Source: Alistipes sp.
Lineage (GTDB): Bacteria; Bacteroidota; Bacteroidia; Bacteroidales; Rikenellaceae
Assembly (NCBI GenBank): GCA_017410165.1
Contig: JAFQRH010000004.1
Span: 123,376-187,375 of the forward strand
Direction: 5' to 3'
Length of the DNA stretch: 64,000 nt
Part shown: positions 53,193-62,633 of the stretch, in pieces
Numbering within the stretch: the stretch's first letter is position 1
How the letters are laid out: each line of letters starts with the position of its first letter
Notes under the pieces: model-generated
The model's database searches: none
Told to the model about the DNA's origin: nothing
What the model saw: only the letters and a program-made list of their open reading frames with translations
Made by a program: the position numbers and the translations under genes

Positions 53193-53699
53193 CTATTGCG
53201 CGGAGCGAGTGGAGGTGTCGGATGAGGCAGAGAATGTAAAATAGCGACCTGCGAGATAACTATAAATGCTACACACCATTGTCGTCAGAATCTTTGACGG
53301 CGTTGCCCAAATGCCTGCCTGTTCGACAAGCAGTTTCATACATATATAATTAAGTATAATCGAGCCAACGACCGTCAGCAGATATTTTGCCAACTGCACT
53401 CCACGCCCAACCGTAGTCACACGAAATGCAACATTTCGATTGAGCCAAAAGCCGGTAAAGAAGGTTATCGGAAAGACCAAAATCAGCGAAAAGATGTGTG
53501 GCGAAATCACCACAAAGCCGACATCTACAAATCGCTGGCAGACGACAAAGTGGTATATCAGAAAGTACCACACGGCATCCAATGCCATATTCAACGCACC
53601 ACACGCACCATAGCGGAACAGTGTCGGCGAGAGCACACGTCGCAACGGTTTGACATAGAAAAAGTCAATAGCGGCACCTATCAATCCGGAGAGAGTCAT
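53193..53699 (-). CDS. GtrA-like membrane protein
   Basis: Encodes 168 residues with four predicted membrane helices (for example ALNMALDAVWYFLIYHFVV and YLLTVVGSIILNYICMKL). FLTGFWLNRNVAF-type wording is present as TFFTGFWLNRNVAFRV, the hallmark of the GtrA family, which moves polyprenyl-linked sugars or is associated with polysaccharide synthesis. The start at 53699 (MTLSGLIGAAID) is 7 bases from the upstream gene's stop. It is the last gene of the envelope operon; no glycosyltransferase is adjacent. Confidence 0.85.
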   Translation of the reverse strand: MTLSGLIGAAIDFFYVKPLRRVLSPTLFRYGACGALNMALDAVWYFLIYHFVVCQRFVDVGFVVISPHIFSLILVFPITFFTGFWLNRNVAFRVTTVGRGVQLAKYLLTVVGSIILNYICMKLLVEQAGIWATPSKILTTMVCSIYSYLAGRYFTFSASSDTSTRSAQ

Positions 53700-53706
53700 C
53701 GGCAAT

Positions 53707-54645
53707 TTAACGGCTATTCGTATAGACCCACATATCTTTGAAGGCGGCATCGCGCGATTTGAGTCGCGCAACCAGACGTACACACTCGCTACGCGACGGA
53801 CGCTCATAGACAGCAACCATATAACGCTCGCCATAGATGTATATATGGCTCTCCAAATCGCTGAAACGACTCCTCACCGCGCGCATATATCGTTCGGCGT
53901 TAGCACGCTCGGAATAGACACCCCAAACAGCATAACTATATCCCGCAGACATCGGCAGCGGAGCATAAGCATCTGTCGTATGTGGCGAAACAACCGCCTG
54001 CTCTACAACCGGCTCTTGCACCGCATCTGCGCTCTGCTCGGAGGCAACGCTCGGCGCAGCAACCGTCTCTTGTACGGAGGTCGGCTCCTGCTCGGACGAT
54101 GCGGTCGGCTCTATGAGCGTCGATTGTGACTCTTCCGCCACTTGCTCCGGATTTGCCACACTACGTACAGATTGCAGCGCGCCATTCGAGTAGAGCATAT
54201 AACCACCCACACCAACCGCAACCAACACGCACAGCGCAACAAACACATACAACGTCTTGTGGGAACGCGACGGCAAGGCGACAAACTTTCGCGACGGATT
54301 CATCTTCTCGGCAAACGACTTGTCGGCAATAAATTGTCGGTCGCGCACCACACCCACACCGCCAATCGTCACCACTCCATCCGTTTGCGACTGCTGCAAC
54401 CATTGGCTATATATATCTGTTGCGCGTTCTTGCGTAACACTCGCAATCAAAACAATGATATCAATAAGCGAAACACCACGATTTTCGCCCGTAAACACCA
54501 CTTCGCGATAAGGTGCCTCAATGCGATGCTTCGACGAGCGTTCTGCGGAGGTGCGACGCACGACAAGCGTACCCACATTCGGCAGATAGAGATCTCTACC
54601 CTTACGCAACGTGTTGAAGATGATGGTATCTATCTGTTTTTTCAT
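53707..54645 (-). CDS. HU (CCDC81-type) domain protein with membrane anchor and SPOR domain
   Basis: Encodes 312 residues. Residues 1-110 resemble the tandem HU-like fold of CCDC81-type proteins (FNTLRKGRDLYLPNVGTLVV, then GVVTIGGVGVVRDRQF). A single membrane helix (about 133-155, TLYVFVALCVLVAVGVGGYM) is followed by a Glu/Ser/Thr/Pro-rich linker and a C-terminal SPOR domain (about 235-312, YSYAVWGVYSERANAERYM), which binds denuded peptidoglycan at division sites. The N-terminal domain would face the cytoplasm. This architecture is known in Bacteroidota; its role is thought to be envelope-related but is unproven. The ATG starts 1 base after the upstream stop. Confidence 0.85.
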   Translation of the reverse strand: MKKQIDTIIFNTLRKGRDLYLPNVGTLVVRRTSAERSSKHRIEAPYREVVFTGENRGVSLIDIIVLIASVTQERATDIYSQWLQQSQTDGVVTIGGVGVVRDRQFIADKSFAEKMNPSRKFVALPSRSHKTLYVFVALCVLVAVGVGGYMLYSNGALQSVRSVANPEQVAEESQSTLIEPTASSEQEPTSVQETVAAPSVASEQSADAVQEPVVEQAVVSPHTTDAYAPLPMSAGYSYAVWGVYSERANAERYMRAVRSRFSDLESHIYIYGERYMVAVYERPSRSECVRLVARLKSRDAAFKDMWVYTNSR

Positions 54646-54646
54646 A

Positions 54647-54988
54647 CTATTCACGCTCGATTCTAACCGCTGTACCCACAGCCGAAACCATAAACATCTG
54701 CACATCCTTGCCCGACACTTCACCAAAATCGACCTTCAAGCCGACTATGGCATTGGCTCCACGGTCGGCGGCCTCCTCTTTCAAGCGGCGCAATGCCTCC
54801 TCGTAGATTTTGTGCAACTTGCGTTGGTAGGTCCCTGATTGACCACCGAAAATATCGGTAATCGACGCCTTCCAATCGGCGAAAAAGTTCGAACCGTTTA
54901 CAATATTTGCCGAGACAACGTCTTTGTACTCGACTATGCGATAACCGGCAAGCGTGTCGGTCGTCGTAACAAGAATATTATTTGCCAT
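54647..54988 (-). CDS. YbjQ/UPF0145 family protein
   Basis: Encodes 113 residues, cytoplasmic. ILVTTTDTLAGYRIVEYKDVV at the start, FFADWKASITDIFGGQSGTY in the middle and GANAIVGLKVDFGEV near the end fit the YbjQ (heavy-metal-binding-domain-like) family, which forms pentamers of unknown function. It sits 5 bases after lgt and 1 base before the HU-SPOR gene, inside the envelope operon. Confidence 0.9.
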   Translation of the reverse strand: MANNILVTTTDTLAGYRIVEYKDVVSANIVNGSNFFADWKASITDIFGGQSGTYQRKLHKIYEEALRRLKEEAADRGANAIVGLKVDFGEVSGKDVQMFMVSAVGTAVRIERE

Positions 54989-54993
54989 AAGTA

Positions 54994-55872
54994 CTATTTT
55001 CTCTTCTTCGCGGGCTTTGCGGCCGGTCGCTTCTGCGATGCGCCCTTCTCATCGTCCGTAACTACCCCGCGATGATAACTATACCAAATCGAGACCAAAC
55101 CGAGCAATACGAATGGTACACTCAACCACTGTCCCATATTAAATGTCATCCCCTGCTCAAAGGCAACCTGATCGACCTTGATGAACTCGATGAAGATTCG
55201 AGTCAGGAATATGCCCATCATCGCAACACCGAACAGCAATCCGCGACGACGAGGTGCATCCGTACGATGATACATCCACCACAGAATGGCAAATGTCGTC
55301 AAGTAGCACAACGCCTCGTAGAGTTGCGTAGCGTGGCGAACAGGAATCACTTCAAGCGGAAGATTCGGATAGAGACGCACAAATTTGAAGCCCCACGCAA
55401 CATCGGTTACGTTGCCGATAATCTCCGAATTGAACAGATTGCCGAAACGAATCAGCGCACCGCTAATCGGAGCAATAATGGCGAGGCGGTCGGTCATCCA
55501 CATCACCGAGACCTTATTTTTGCGCGAGCAGAGCCATATTGCAGTCAGGATGCCGATGGTGGCACCGTGGCTTGCCAAACCGCCGTTACGAATCTCTGTA
55601 ATGATTGCCCACGGTTTAAGCAGATAGTACTCCGGCTCGTAAAACAGGCAATGTCCCACACGCGCACCAATCATCGTACCAAGCGCGATGTAGAGGAAAG
55701 CCGAGTCGGCCAACTGCGGAGGTCGTCCCTCCTTGCGGCAGAAATAGGCGAAAATCCATCCGCCAACCAACAAAGCCGCCGCCCACATCAACGAATAGTA
55801 ACGTATCTCAAACGACCCAATAGAGAAGAGCACCGGATCGAAATCCCACACAATTGCCAATAAATCGGTCAT
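54994..55872 (-). CDS. lgt: Prolipoprotein diacylglyceryl transferase
   Basis: Encodes 292 residues of the inner-membrane enzyme that attaches diacylglycerol to the lipobox cysteine of prolipoproteins. Seven hydrophobic helices are visible. The Lgt signature is seen in NGGLASHGATIGILTAIW and in SGALIRFGNLFNSEIIG, with the catalytic-site arginine and histidine. The late HATQLYEALCYL segment is also conserved. A GTG just upstream at 55875 is an alternative start. The lipidation substrates encoded in this window include the FKBP-like, DUF5689, phosphoesterase, CotH-like and leucine-rich-repeat lipoproteins. Confidence 0.96.
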   Translation of the reverse strand: MTDLLAIVWDFDPVLFSIGSFEIRYYSLMWAAALLVGGWIFAYFCRKEGRPPQLADSAFLYIALGTMIGARVGHCLFYEPEYYLLKPWAIITEIRNGGLASHGATIGILTAIWLCSRKNKVSVMWMTDRLAIIAPISGALIRFGNLFNSEIIGNVTDVAWGFKFVRLYPNLPLEVIPVRHATQLYEALCYLTTFAILWWMYHRTDAPRRRGLLFGVAMMGIFLTRIFIEFIKVDQVAFEQGMTFNMGQWLSVPFVLLGLVSIWYSYHRGVVTDDEKGASQKRPAAKPAKKRK

Positions 55873-55906
55873 CACTTCAAATTATTTAAGACGCAACAGC
55901 GGAGCA

Positions 55907-56944
55907 CTACAACTCCACCTTCTTCAATGTAAACGTAAATGTACTGCCTACGCCGAGTTCGCTACGCACCGAGACGTGCTCGCCGTGACCCTCGACAACG
56001 TGTTTAACGATAGCCAAGCCCAAGCCGGTACCACCCTGCTCGCGCGAACGGCCCTTATCCGTACGATAGAATCGCTCGAATACGCGCGGAGCGTCACTCT
56101 TTGCAATACCGATACCGTCATCCTCGACCTCAACCAAAATCTTATCGAGCATATCGCGGCAGGTAATCTTCGTATGACCGCCATCCTTACCGTAGCGAAT
56201 CGAGTTGGTAATGAGGTTTTCCAGCACCTGACCGATATAGAACTTGTCGGCCGACACCCAGAAACGCGATGGGAGGTTGTCAGCACCCTTAACCGTGATG
56301 GAAATGTTACGCTTCGAGGCCTCCATCTCCGACTGCTCGGCAATATCTTTTGCCAGCGCAACGATATCGAACGACTCGAAACGCATCTCGTTCATATCGC
56401 TCTCCAAACGGGCAATAGTATCCAAATCGTTGATGATGTTAATCATTCGATCGACGCTCTTCTCGGCTCTTTCGAGATACTTACGATTGACCATTTCATC
56501 CTCCAAGCCACCATCGAGCAGCGTCGAAATATAGCCCTGAATATTGAACACCGGAGTCTTCAACTCGTGAGCCACATTGCCGAGGTACTGCTTGCGAAAC
56601 TTCTCGGCATCCTTCAAGCGCGAAATCTCCTTATCGTTGTCATCCGCCCAAGCGTTCAACTCATCAGAGATATTTTCAACTCTCTTATCCTTCAACTCAT
56701 CAACAATCTCGCCCGTGTGAACATCGCGCGAAAAGACTACCGAATAGATAGGACGCAGTTTGTAGGCAACATACTTAACGATGAACCACAACGCGATGAG
56801 CGAAATCAGCACAAACGTCAGCAGCGACGCAAGCAGAACAACCCACCACTGTGCCTTCAACGCAATAGTAACAGCCGCAACACAGATGCCGGCAACTGCA
56901 CCGATCAGCCACGATGCACTCTCTTTTGTTTTAATGTAAACCAT
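55907..56944 (-). CDS. Sensor histidine kinase (PhoR-like)
   Basis: Encodes 345 residues. Two membrane helices (about 14-31 and 34-58) leave almost no periplasmic loop, so sensing is probably in or near the membrane. A HAMP-like stretch precedes the H-box VAHELKTP (phosphorylated His near residue 130), then the N-box NLITNSIRYG, G1 DDGIGIA and G2 GGTGLGLAIVKHVVEGHGE. The cognate response regulator is not next to it. It lies 18 bases after the XRE/S24-like gene and 34 bases before lgt in one operon. Confidence 0.93.
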   Translation of the reverse strand: MVYIKTKESASWLIGAVAGICVAAVTIALKAQWWVVLLASLLTFVLISLIALWFIVKYVAYKLRPIYSVVFSRDVHTGEIVDELKDKRVENISDELNAWADDNDKEISRLKDAEKFRKQYLGNVAHELKTPVFNIQGYISTLLDGGLEDEMVNRKYLERAEKSVDRMINIINDLDTIARLESDMNEMRFESFDIVALAKDIAEQSEMEASKRNISITVKGADNLPSRFWVSADKFYIGQVLENLITNSIRYGKDGGHTKITCRDMLDKILVEVEDDGIGIAKSDAPRVFERFYRTDKGRSREQGGTGLGLAIVKHVVEGHGEHVSVRSELGVGSTFTFTLKKVEL

Positions 56945-56962
56945 AGGTCGTATTTGTTTTAT

Positions 56963-57592
56963 TTAATTTTTAATTATCAATTTTCCTCTAACAGCATATA
57001 TCGCCCGAACATCGACGCGGGCAATCTCCATATCGTCAAATCGCTCTCTATCGTACGCCTCCAAGCGCAGATAGCCATCGTTTGATGCGTGACGACGCAC
57101 ACGGCGCAACGTCACACGATTACCACCCACTACGACATATTCGTTACCGTAAACAATCGAAAACAAATCTACGCGCGCCAGCACCAATATCGTTCCATTC
57201 GGAATTACCGGAGCCATATCGTCACCGAAGTAGCATATTGCCAAATCGGCCGTACTGACCTGCGGCAAGAACATATACGAAGCGGGAGTCATATCGGAGG
57301 TATCCATAATACGGGACATATCGCAATTAAAGAACGGAATCTGCATTGCGCTATTGTTCGAATCGGCATACATCGAGCCGTATCCCGTCAAAAGCCAAAC
57401 CTTGCTTATCTCCGGGAACTTCGCAACGACACTATCCGCCACATTGCGCGAGATACCGTTGTTACCACGTTTTATCTGGTACAGCGTTTCACTGCGAGGC
57501 ATACCGATATATTGGGCGAAGGCGTTTATCGTCATCCCCGACATTTCGATTACCTGCCATAATCTGTCCCAATTCGATGTCACATTTGCCAT
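56963..57592 (-). CDS. XRE regulator with degenerate S24 peptidase-like domain
   Basis: Encodes 209 residues. The N-terminal helix-turn-helix (AFAQYIGMPRSETLYQIKRG) is of the Cro/CI type. The C-terminal half has the S24 fold of LexA/CI-type repressors, but the nucleophile motif reads GDDMAPVIPNGT where the family has GDSM, and the lysine position reads VTLRRVRR in place of a lysine. Self-cleavage is therefore unlikely. The start at 57592 (MANVTSNWDRLW) avoids overlap with the tRNA gene. It is the first gene of the operon with the histidine kinase and may be autoregulatory. Confidence 0.85.
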   Translation of the reverse strand: MANVTSNWDRLWQVIEMSGMTINAFAQYIGMPRSETLYQIKRGNNGISRNVADSVVAKFPEISKVWLLTGYGSMYADSNNSAMQIPFFNCDMSRIMDTSDMTPASYMFLPQVSTADLAICYFGDDMAPVIPNGTILVLARVDLFSIVYGNEYVVVGGNRVTLRRVRRHASNDGYLRLEAYDRERFDDMEIARVDVRAIYAVRGKLIIKN

Positions 57593-57608
57593 ATACGTTT
57601 TTTTTTCG

Positions 57609-57616
57609 CATATTTG
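57609..57616 (+). promoter_or_regulatory. Promoter box of the tRNA-Arg gene
   Basis: CATATTTG, one base off consensus, ends 6 bases before the mature tRNA 5' end. Confidence 0.45.
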
Positions 57617-57622
57617 CGGTGC

Positions 57623-57694
57623 GGTTCCGTAGTTCAATGGATAGAATATAAGATTCCGGTTCTTACGATAGCGGTTCGAATCCGCTCGGAATCA
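57623..57694 (+). tRNA. tRNA-Arg (anticodon CCG)
   Basis: A full cloverleaf is visible: acceptor GGTTCCG/CGGAATC with one G-U pair, D arm GTTC/GAAT, anticodon stem TAAGA/TCTTA with loop TTCCGGT (anticodon CCG at 57656-57658), T arm AGCGG/CCGCT with the TTCGAAT loop, and discriminator A94. CCA is not encoded. It reads CGG codons. Confidence 0.92.
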
Positions 57695-57704
57695 CACATT
57701 TGCA

Positions 57705-57739
57705 GGGTCGGTCGATTTCATCGGGCGACCCGTTTTCGT
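57705..57739 (+). terminator. Probable terminator after tRNA-Arg
   Basis: GGGTCG and CGACCC form a stem with inner pairing, followed by GTTTTCGTT. Confidence 0.5.
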
Positions 57740-57846
57740 TACCACGCATCCACATCCCATCGTCGCGCTCGCGCATTATGCGCCCGTATTTTTGCAAATA
57801 TACAAAATTAATTCGATTCTTTATTCATCGTTCGGCAAAAAATCCG

Positions 57847-57854
57847 TATATTTG
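57847..57854 (+). promoter_or_regulatory. Promoter -7 box of ruvB
   Basis: TATATTTG lies 40 bases before the ATG at 57895. Confidence 0.55.
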
Positions 57855-57894
57855 CAAAAAAGAAATCATAAACTTTTCGAGCACAGACAAAAGT

Positions 57895-58890
57895 ATGCGC
57901 AACATCGAAAGCGATAGCGAATTTGAAAACAGAATACGCCCACAAGAGCTCGACTCATTCTCCGGTCAGGACAAGACGGTCGATAATTTGCGCGTATTTA
58001 TCAAGGCGGCACTGATGCGTGGCGACTCGCTCGACCACGTTCTGCTGCACGGACCTCCGGGTTTGGGCAAGACAACTTTGGCAAACATCATATCCAACGA
58101 GATGGGTGCACAGATGAAGGTCACGTCGGGCCCCGTGCTCGACAAGCCGGGCGACTTGGCCGGTCTGCTGACAAATCTCTCGGCAGGCGACGTGCTGTTT
58201 ATCGACGAAATCCACCGTTTGAGTCCGATTGTCGAGGAGTATCTCTACTCGGCAATGGAGGACTTCAAAATCGACATCGTTCTCGACAAAGGTCCGTCGG
58301 CGCGTTCGATTCAAATTGAACTCGCTCCGTTTACGCTCATTGGCGCAACCACACGTAGCGGTCTGCTCACATCGCCACTCCGTGCGCGATTCGGCATCAC
58401 GTGCCATTTGGAGTATTACGACGCGCCGGTACTCAACCGCATTGTCAAGCGTTCGGCATCGATTCTCGGCATCTCGATTGACGACGATGCTGCAACCGAA
58501 CTCGCTCTGCGTTCGCGTGGCACGCCACGTATAGCAAACGCCCTATTGCGTCGCGTACGCGACTTTGCGATGGTCAAGGGTGAAGGCCATATCGACCTAT
58601 CAATCACACGCATAGCACTCGACGCTCTGAATATCGACTCGCGCGGTTTGGATAGTATGGACAACAAGATTTTGGCGACGATTATCGCCAAATTCAACGG
58701 TGGTCCGGTTGGATTGAACACCATAGCCACAGCCGTCAGCGAAGAGCCGGGCACGCTGGAAGAGGTCTATGAGCCATTCCTCATCAAAGAGGGTTTCTTG
58801 AAACGTACGCCACGCGGCCGCGAGGTCACAGAACTTGCGTATCGCCACCTCGGAATGATGCCGGAGAGCAAGGCAGGCGAACTATTTTAG
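57895..58890 (+). CDS. ruvB: Holliday junction ATP-dependent helicase RuvB
   Basis: Encodes 331 residues of the AAA+ motor for branch migration. Walker A is GPPGLGKTT (residues 53-61), Walker [25 protein letters not shown], sensor 1 [19 protein letters not shown] with the arginine finger, and the C-terminal winged helix ends [21 protein letters not shown]. The frame is open upstream of 57895, but [16 protein letters not shown] is the family-type start. The promoter lies about 40 bases upstream and a bidirectional terminator follows. ruvA is at 10809. Confidence 0.98.
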   Translation: MRNIESDSEFENRIRPQELDSFSGQDKTVDNLRVFIKAALMRGDSLDHVLLHGPPGLGKTTLANIISNEMGAQMKVTSGPVLDKPGDLAGLLTNLSAGDVLFIDEIHRLSPIVEEYLYSAMEDFKIDIVLDKGPSARSIQIELAPFTLIGATTRSGLLTSPLRARFGITCHLEYYDAPVLNRIVKRSASILGISIDDDAATELALRSRGTPRIANALLRRVRDFAMVKGEGHIDLSITRIALDALNIDSRGLDSMDNKILATIIAKFNGGPVGLNTIATAVSEEPGTLEEVYEPFLIKEGFLKRTPRGREVTELAYRHLGMMPESKAGELF

Positions 58891-58942
58891 CACCTTTCGC
58901 AACAGCGAGGGAGGGGTAGTAAATCGACTATAAACGAAAAAA

Positions 58943-58970
58943 TGCAGGAGTTTAACGCTCCTGCATTTTT
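58943..58970. terminator. Bidirectional intrinsic terminator
   Basis: TGCAGGAG and CTCCTGCA form an 8-bp stem with an A-run before and TTTTT after, between the convergent ruvB and HAD genes. Confidence 0.85.
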
Positions 58971-58993
58971 ATTTACCAATCACAGATAATAAT

Positions 58994-59656
58994 CTACTTC
59001 AACAGTCGTGCCGAGAGCGACTCGATAGTCATTCCACGAAAGTCCGGCTCTACGAACTCGGCACCGCCCTCCAAGAGTACCTCCGCCGGAGCTGTCGAAG
59101 ATATGCCGACAACGTGACAACCGGCGGCAACACCCGCCTTTATGCCCGAGATTGCATCCTCGAACACAACGCACTCGGAGGGTTGCAGACCCATACGCTC
59201 ACAACTGCGCAAAAATATCTCCGGATGGGGTTTACAGTGCGTCACATCATCGGCGCATATATAGCCAGCCAACCGCTCTGCCGTACCACTTTCGCGTATC
59301 ACAAATTCGGCATTTAGGCGTGGTGCAGCCGAGCCGATAAAGCACTTTACACCGCAACGCTCGGCATCTTGCATCAAATCATCCAACCCCTCTGCCAGCA
59401 CAACATTTCCGGCATACAGTTCACGATAAATTGCCTCCTTCTCGTCGGATAAATATTCAAGTCCGAAACGTTCAATCACATCGGCAGGAACGACATTCGG
59501 CAGAATATCGAAGTTGTGCCAACCGTAGAAGCGATTTGATACGGGAGCAATTAGTTCGTAATTATGGCGGCGGCCCTGCTCCGCCCAAGCGAGCATATGA
59601 AACGGCATATTCGAAACGAAAGTTCCGTCCATATCGAAAATCAGACCTTTTATCAT
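58994..59656 (-). CDS. HAD family phosphatase, beta-phosphoglucomutase-like
   Basis: Encodes 220 residues. Motif I is FDMDGTFVSNMPFHMLAW, with the nucleophile Asp and the acid/base Asp two residues on. Motif II is the serine in CFIGSAAPR, and motif III/IV the lysine region THCKPHPEIF followed by VVFEDAISGIKAGVAAG. The helical cap between motifs I and II is of the beta-PGM/subclass I type. It dephosphorylates or isomerises a sugar phosphate; the substrate is not known. It lies 12 bases after aroB. Confidence 0.9.
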   Translation of the reverse strand: MIKGLIFDMDGTFVSNMPFHMLAWAEQGRRHNYELIAPVSNRFYGWHNFDILPNVVPADVIERFGLEYLSDEKEAIYRELYAGNVVLAEGLDDLMQDAERCGVKCFIGSAAPRLNAEFVIRESGTAERLAGYICADDVTHCKPHPEIFLRSCERMGLQPSECVVFEDAISGIKAGVAAGCHVVGISSTAPAEVLLEGGAEFVEPDFRGMTIESLSARLLK

Positions 59657-59668
59657 AATCCTCTTTAC

Positions 59669-60691
59669 TTAAATTGATTCAAAAATTTGCGCTATCGCAT
59701 CAACGCTCACCGTGCGGTCGCACACTGCGCCGATTGCCGTCGGGAAGATGACGTGCAGCACATCTCCCGCGCGTTTTTTATCCTTAACGGCCGCCTCCGC
59801 CAATAATGCAGCAGGCAACGGCAACGAGGTCTCAAAACCGAGTTTGCACAAGAGCCCCTCTATGCGCTCGGCATCCGCCGCCGCAAGCACACCCTGCACA
59901 ACGGCCGCCTTCGAGATGGCACACAGACCGATAGCAACCGCCTCGCCGTGATTGTAGCGATGCGTACTCTTCTCAATGGCGTGTGCAAGCGTATGACCGA
60001 GATTGAGCACCCTGCGCAATCCCCCTTCTCGAAAATCGGCTCGCACCACGTCGGCCTTAATCCGCAGCGAACGCTCGACCACCTCGCCCAGCAATGCAAC
60101 ATCCGAACGCAACTCCTCGAACGTATGCGATTCGAGCAACTCAAACAGCCGTGCATCGGCAATCACAGCCGACTTGACCACCTCCGCCAGACCGGCACGA
60201 AATTCACGTTCGGGGAGCGTCGCAAAGAGTTCGACATCGCACACCACAAACTGCGGATGCGAGAATGTGCCGACCATATTTTTATAACCGCCGACATTCA
60301 CTCCGTTCTTGCCTCCGACCGAGGCATCAACCGCACCGAGCAACGTTGTCGAGACAAAGCCAAACGGAACGCCTCGCATATAGGTCGAGGCGACAAAACC
60401 CGTAAGGTCGGTCACTACCCCACCACCTACGCCGAGCAAAAAGCACTCGCGGTCCGCCGAGAGTTCGATGAGCGACGAATAGACACGTTCGAGCGATGCA
60501 AGTGATTTGGTCGGCTCGCCACCCTCGACCACAATACGCTCGAATGGAGCGCACAGCGACGGGTAGAGTGCATCAACCGCAGCATCGACAATGGCTATAA
60601 CACGCCTATCGGGCAACAACGGAGAGAGTTGCTTTGCAACTCGGCCGAGAACGACACGGCTCTCGGGGGTGACTTCCAGAATCTGTTTCAT
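59669..60691 (-). CDS. aroB: 3-dehydroquinate synthase
   Basis: Encodes 340 residues of the second enzyme of the shikimate pathway, which cyclises DAHP with NAD+ and a divalent metal. The NAD loop is FLLGVGGGVVTDLTGFVAST. The active-site KNGVNVGGYKNMVG and the metal ligands in GLAEVVKSAVI, LNLGHTLAHAIE and YNHGEAVAIGL are all present. The start at 60691 matches the family N-terminus (MKQILEV). Other aro genes are not adjacent. Confidence 0.96.
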   Translation of the reverse strand: MKQILEVTPESRVVLGRVAKQLSPLLPDRRVIAIVDAAVDALYPSLCAPFERIVVEGGEPTKSLASLERVYSSLIELSADRECFLLGVGGGVVTDLTGFVASTYMRGVPFGFVSTTLLGAVDASVGGKNGVNVGGYKNMVGTFSHPQFVVCDVELFATLPEREFRAGLAEVVKSAVIADARLFELLESHTFEELRSDVALLGEVVERSLRIKADVVRADFREGGLRRVLNLGHTLAHAIEKSTHRYNHGEAVAIGLCAISKAAVVQGVLAAADAERIEGLLCKLGFETSLPLPAALLAEAAVKDKKRAGDVLHVIFPTAIGAVCDRTVSVDAIAQIFESI

Positions 60692-60719
60692 ATCTGCACG
60701 ATGCGATAGATTAGTAGCA

Positions 60720-60727
60720 CAAAAGTA
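60720..60727 (-). promoter_or_regulatory. Promoter -7 box of aroB
   Basis: The minus strand reads TACTTTTG, 28 bases before the aroB ATG. Confidence 0.5.
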
Positions 60728-60750
60728 GTACAATTTTCATTTATAATTAT

Positions 60751-60758
60751 TAACTTTG
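60751..60758 (+). promoter_or_regulatory. Promoter -7 box of typA
   Basis: TAACTTTG lies 22 bases before the typA ATG. Confidence 0.55.
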
Positions 60759-60780
60759 CGCGTTAATTTAATATACTTCT

Positions 60781-62580
60781 ATGCAAAAATTACGCAACAT
60801 TGCGATTATTGCCCACGTCGATCACGGCAAAACCACGTTGGTCGATAAAATGATTATGGCGGGCAACCTTCTGCGCGAGCCATCGAAAAACGGTGAACTC
60901 GTTCTCGACAACAACGATATCGAACGCGAACGCGGTATTACGATTCTCTCGAAGAACGTATCGGTAATATACAAGGATTACAAAATCAACATCATCGACA
61001 CCCCGGGTCACGCCGACTTCGGTGGCGAGGTTGAGCGCGTGCTGAATATGTGCGACGGCGTCTTGCTGTTGGTCGATGCCTTCGAGGGCACGATGCCGCA
61101 GACCCGTTTTGTGCTGCAAAAAGCACTCGCGCTCGGCAAGAAGCCGATTGTCGTAATCAACAAGGTCGATAAGCCAAACTGTCGTCCGGAGGTGGTAAAC
61201 GAGCAGGTATTCGACTTGATGTTCACACTCGATGCTACCGAAGAGCAGTTGGATTACAAGACCATATACGGCTCGGCAAAGCAGGGATGGATGTCGCACA
61301 AGTGGAACGAGCCAACCGATTCGATTCAGCCGTTGCTCGATGCCATTATTGACGAGATTCCTGCGCCACAGGTTGTCGAAGGCACGCCACAGATGCTCAT
61401 CACGTCGCTCGAATACTCGTCTTACATCGGACGTATTGCCGTCGGTAAAATTTCGCGCGGAACGCTCCGTGCAGGCGAAACCGTAACGCTCGCCAAACGC
61501 GATGGCGTGACGATGACCAAGACCAAAATTAAGGAACTTATGGTATTCGACGGTCTGGGTAAAAAGAAGGTTGAGCAAGTCGAGTGTGGCGAGATTTGCG
61601 CACTTGTAGGTATTGACGGTTTCGAGATTGGCGACACGATTTGCGACGCCGAGAATCCGGAACCACTGCCACCAATCAAAATCGACGAGCCGACAATGTC
61701 GATGCTCTTCACCATCAACAACTCGCCATTCTTCGGCAAAGACGGCAAGTATGTCACTTCGCGCCATATCAAGGAGCGTCTCGACCACGAGTTGGAGAAG
61801 AATCTTGCGCTGCGTGTCGAGCCGGGTCTCAATGCCGACTCGTTCAACGTGTATGGCCGTGGTGTGTTGCACCTCTCGGTGCTTATCGAGACGATGCGCC
61901 GCGAAGGTTACGAGTTGCAGGTTGGCCAGCCGAAGGTTATCATCAAGGAGATTGACGGATGCAAATGCGAGCCGATTGAGGAGATGACCATCGACTGTCC
62001 GGACGAAGTTGCCGGCACGGTCATCGAGCTCTCGACCAAGCGCAAAGGTACGCTGACCAATATGGAGTCGAGCAATGGTCGCACCCGTTTGGAGTTCGAC
62101 ATCCCGTCGCGAGGCATCATCGGTCTGCGCTCGAATATGCTCACAGCAACTGCCGGCGAGGCGATTATGTCGCACCGTTTGAAGGGTTTTGAGCCGTACG
62201 TCGGCGATATCGAGATGCGCACCAACGGCTCGATTATCGCATCCGAAACCGGTACGGCATACGCCTACTCGATCGACAAGTTGCAGGACCGAGGTCGCTT
62301 CTTTATCTCGCCTATGGAGGAGGTCTATATGGGTCAGGTCATTGGCGAGCATACGCGTAGCAACGATATCACCGTAAATGTCACCAAGGCCAAGCAGTTG
62401 ACCAATATGCGTGCCTCGGGCTCGGACGACAAGGCGGTAATCGTTCCGCCAAAGGTATTCACGTTGGAGGAGGCGTTGGAGTACATCAAGGAGGACGAGT
62501 ACGTAGAGGTTACGCCAAAGGCGATGCGATTGCGCAAAATCCTGCTCAACGAGATTGACCGCAAGCGCGCAGCCAAATAG
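60781..62580 (+). CDS. typA: Ribosome-associated GTPase TypA/BipA
   Basis: Encodes 599 residues of a translational GTPase that helps ribosome assembly and stress adaptation. The G domain has [30 protein letters not shown] and [10 protein letters not shown]. Domain II and the two EF-G-like alpha/beta domains follow, and the BipA-specific C-terminal domain begins near [19 protein letters not shown]. The length and this last domain separate it from EF-G and LepA. Confidence 0.98.
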   Translation: MQKLRNIAIIAHVDHGKTTLVDKMIMAGNLLREPSKNGELVLDNNDIERERGITILSKNVSVIYKDYKINIIDTPGHADFGGEVERVLNMCDGVLLLVDAFEGTMPQTRFVLQKALALGKKPIVVINKVDKPNCRPEVVNEQVFDLMFTLDATEEQLDYKTIYGSAKQGWMSHKWNEPTDSIQPLLDAIIDEIPAPQVVEGTPQMLITSLEYSSYIGRIAVGKISRGTLRAGETVTLAKRDGVTMTKTKIKELMVFDGLGKKKVEQVECGEICALVGIDGFEIGDTICDAENPEPLPPIKIDEPTMSMLFTINNSPFFGKDGKYVTSRHIKERLDHELEKNLALRVEPGLNADSFNVYGRGVLHLSVLIETMRREGYELQVGQPKVIIKEIDGCKCEPIEEMTIDCPDEVAGTVIELSTKRKGTLTNMESSNGRTRLEFDIPSRGIIGLRSNMLTATAGEAIMSHRLKGFEPYVGDIEMRTNGSIIASETGTAYAYSIDKLQDRGRFFISPMEEVYMGQVIGEHTRSNDITVNVTKAKQLTNMRASGSDDKAVIVPPKVFTLEEALEYIKEDEYVEVTPKAMRLRKILLNEIDRKRAAK

Positions 62581-62633
62581 CAGCCAAATAGACAAAACAG
62601 CAAGCAACAAAACCAACCGAAAAAACACGCAAA

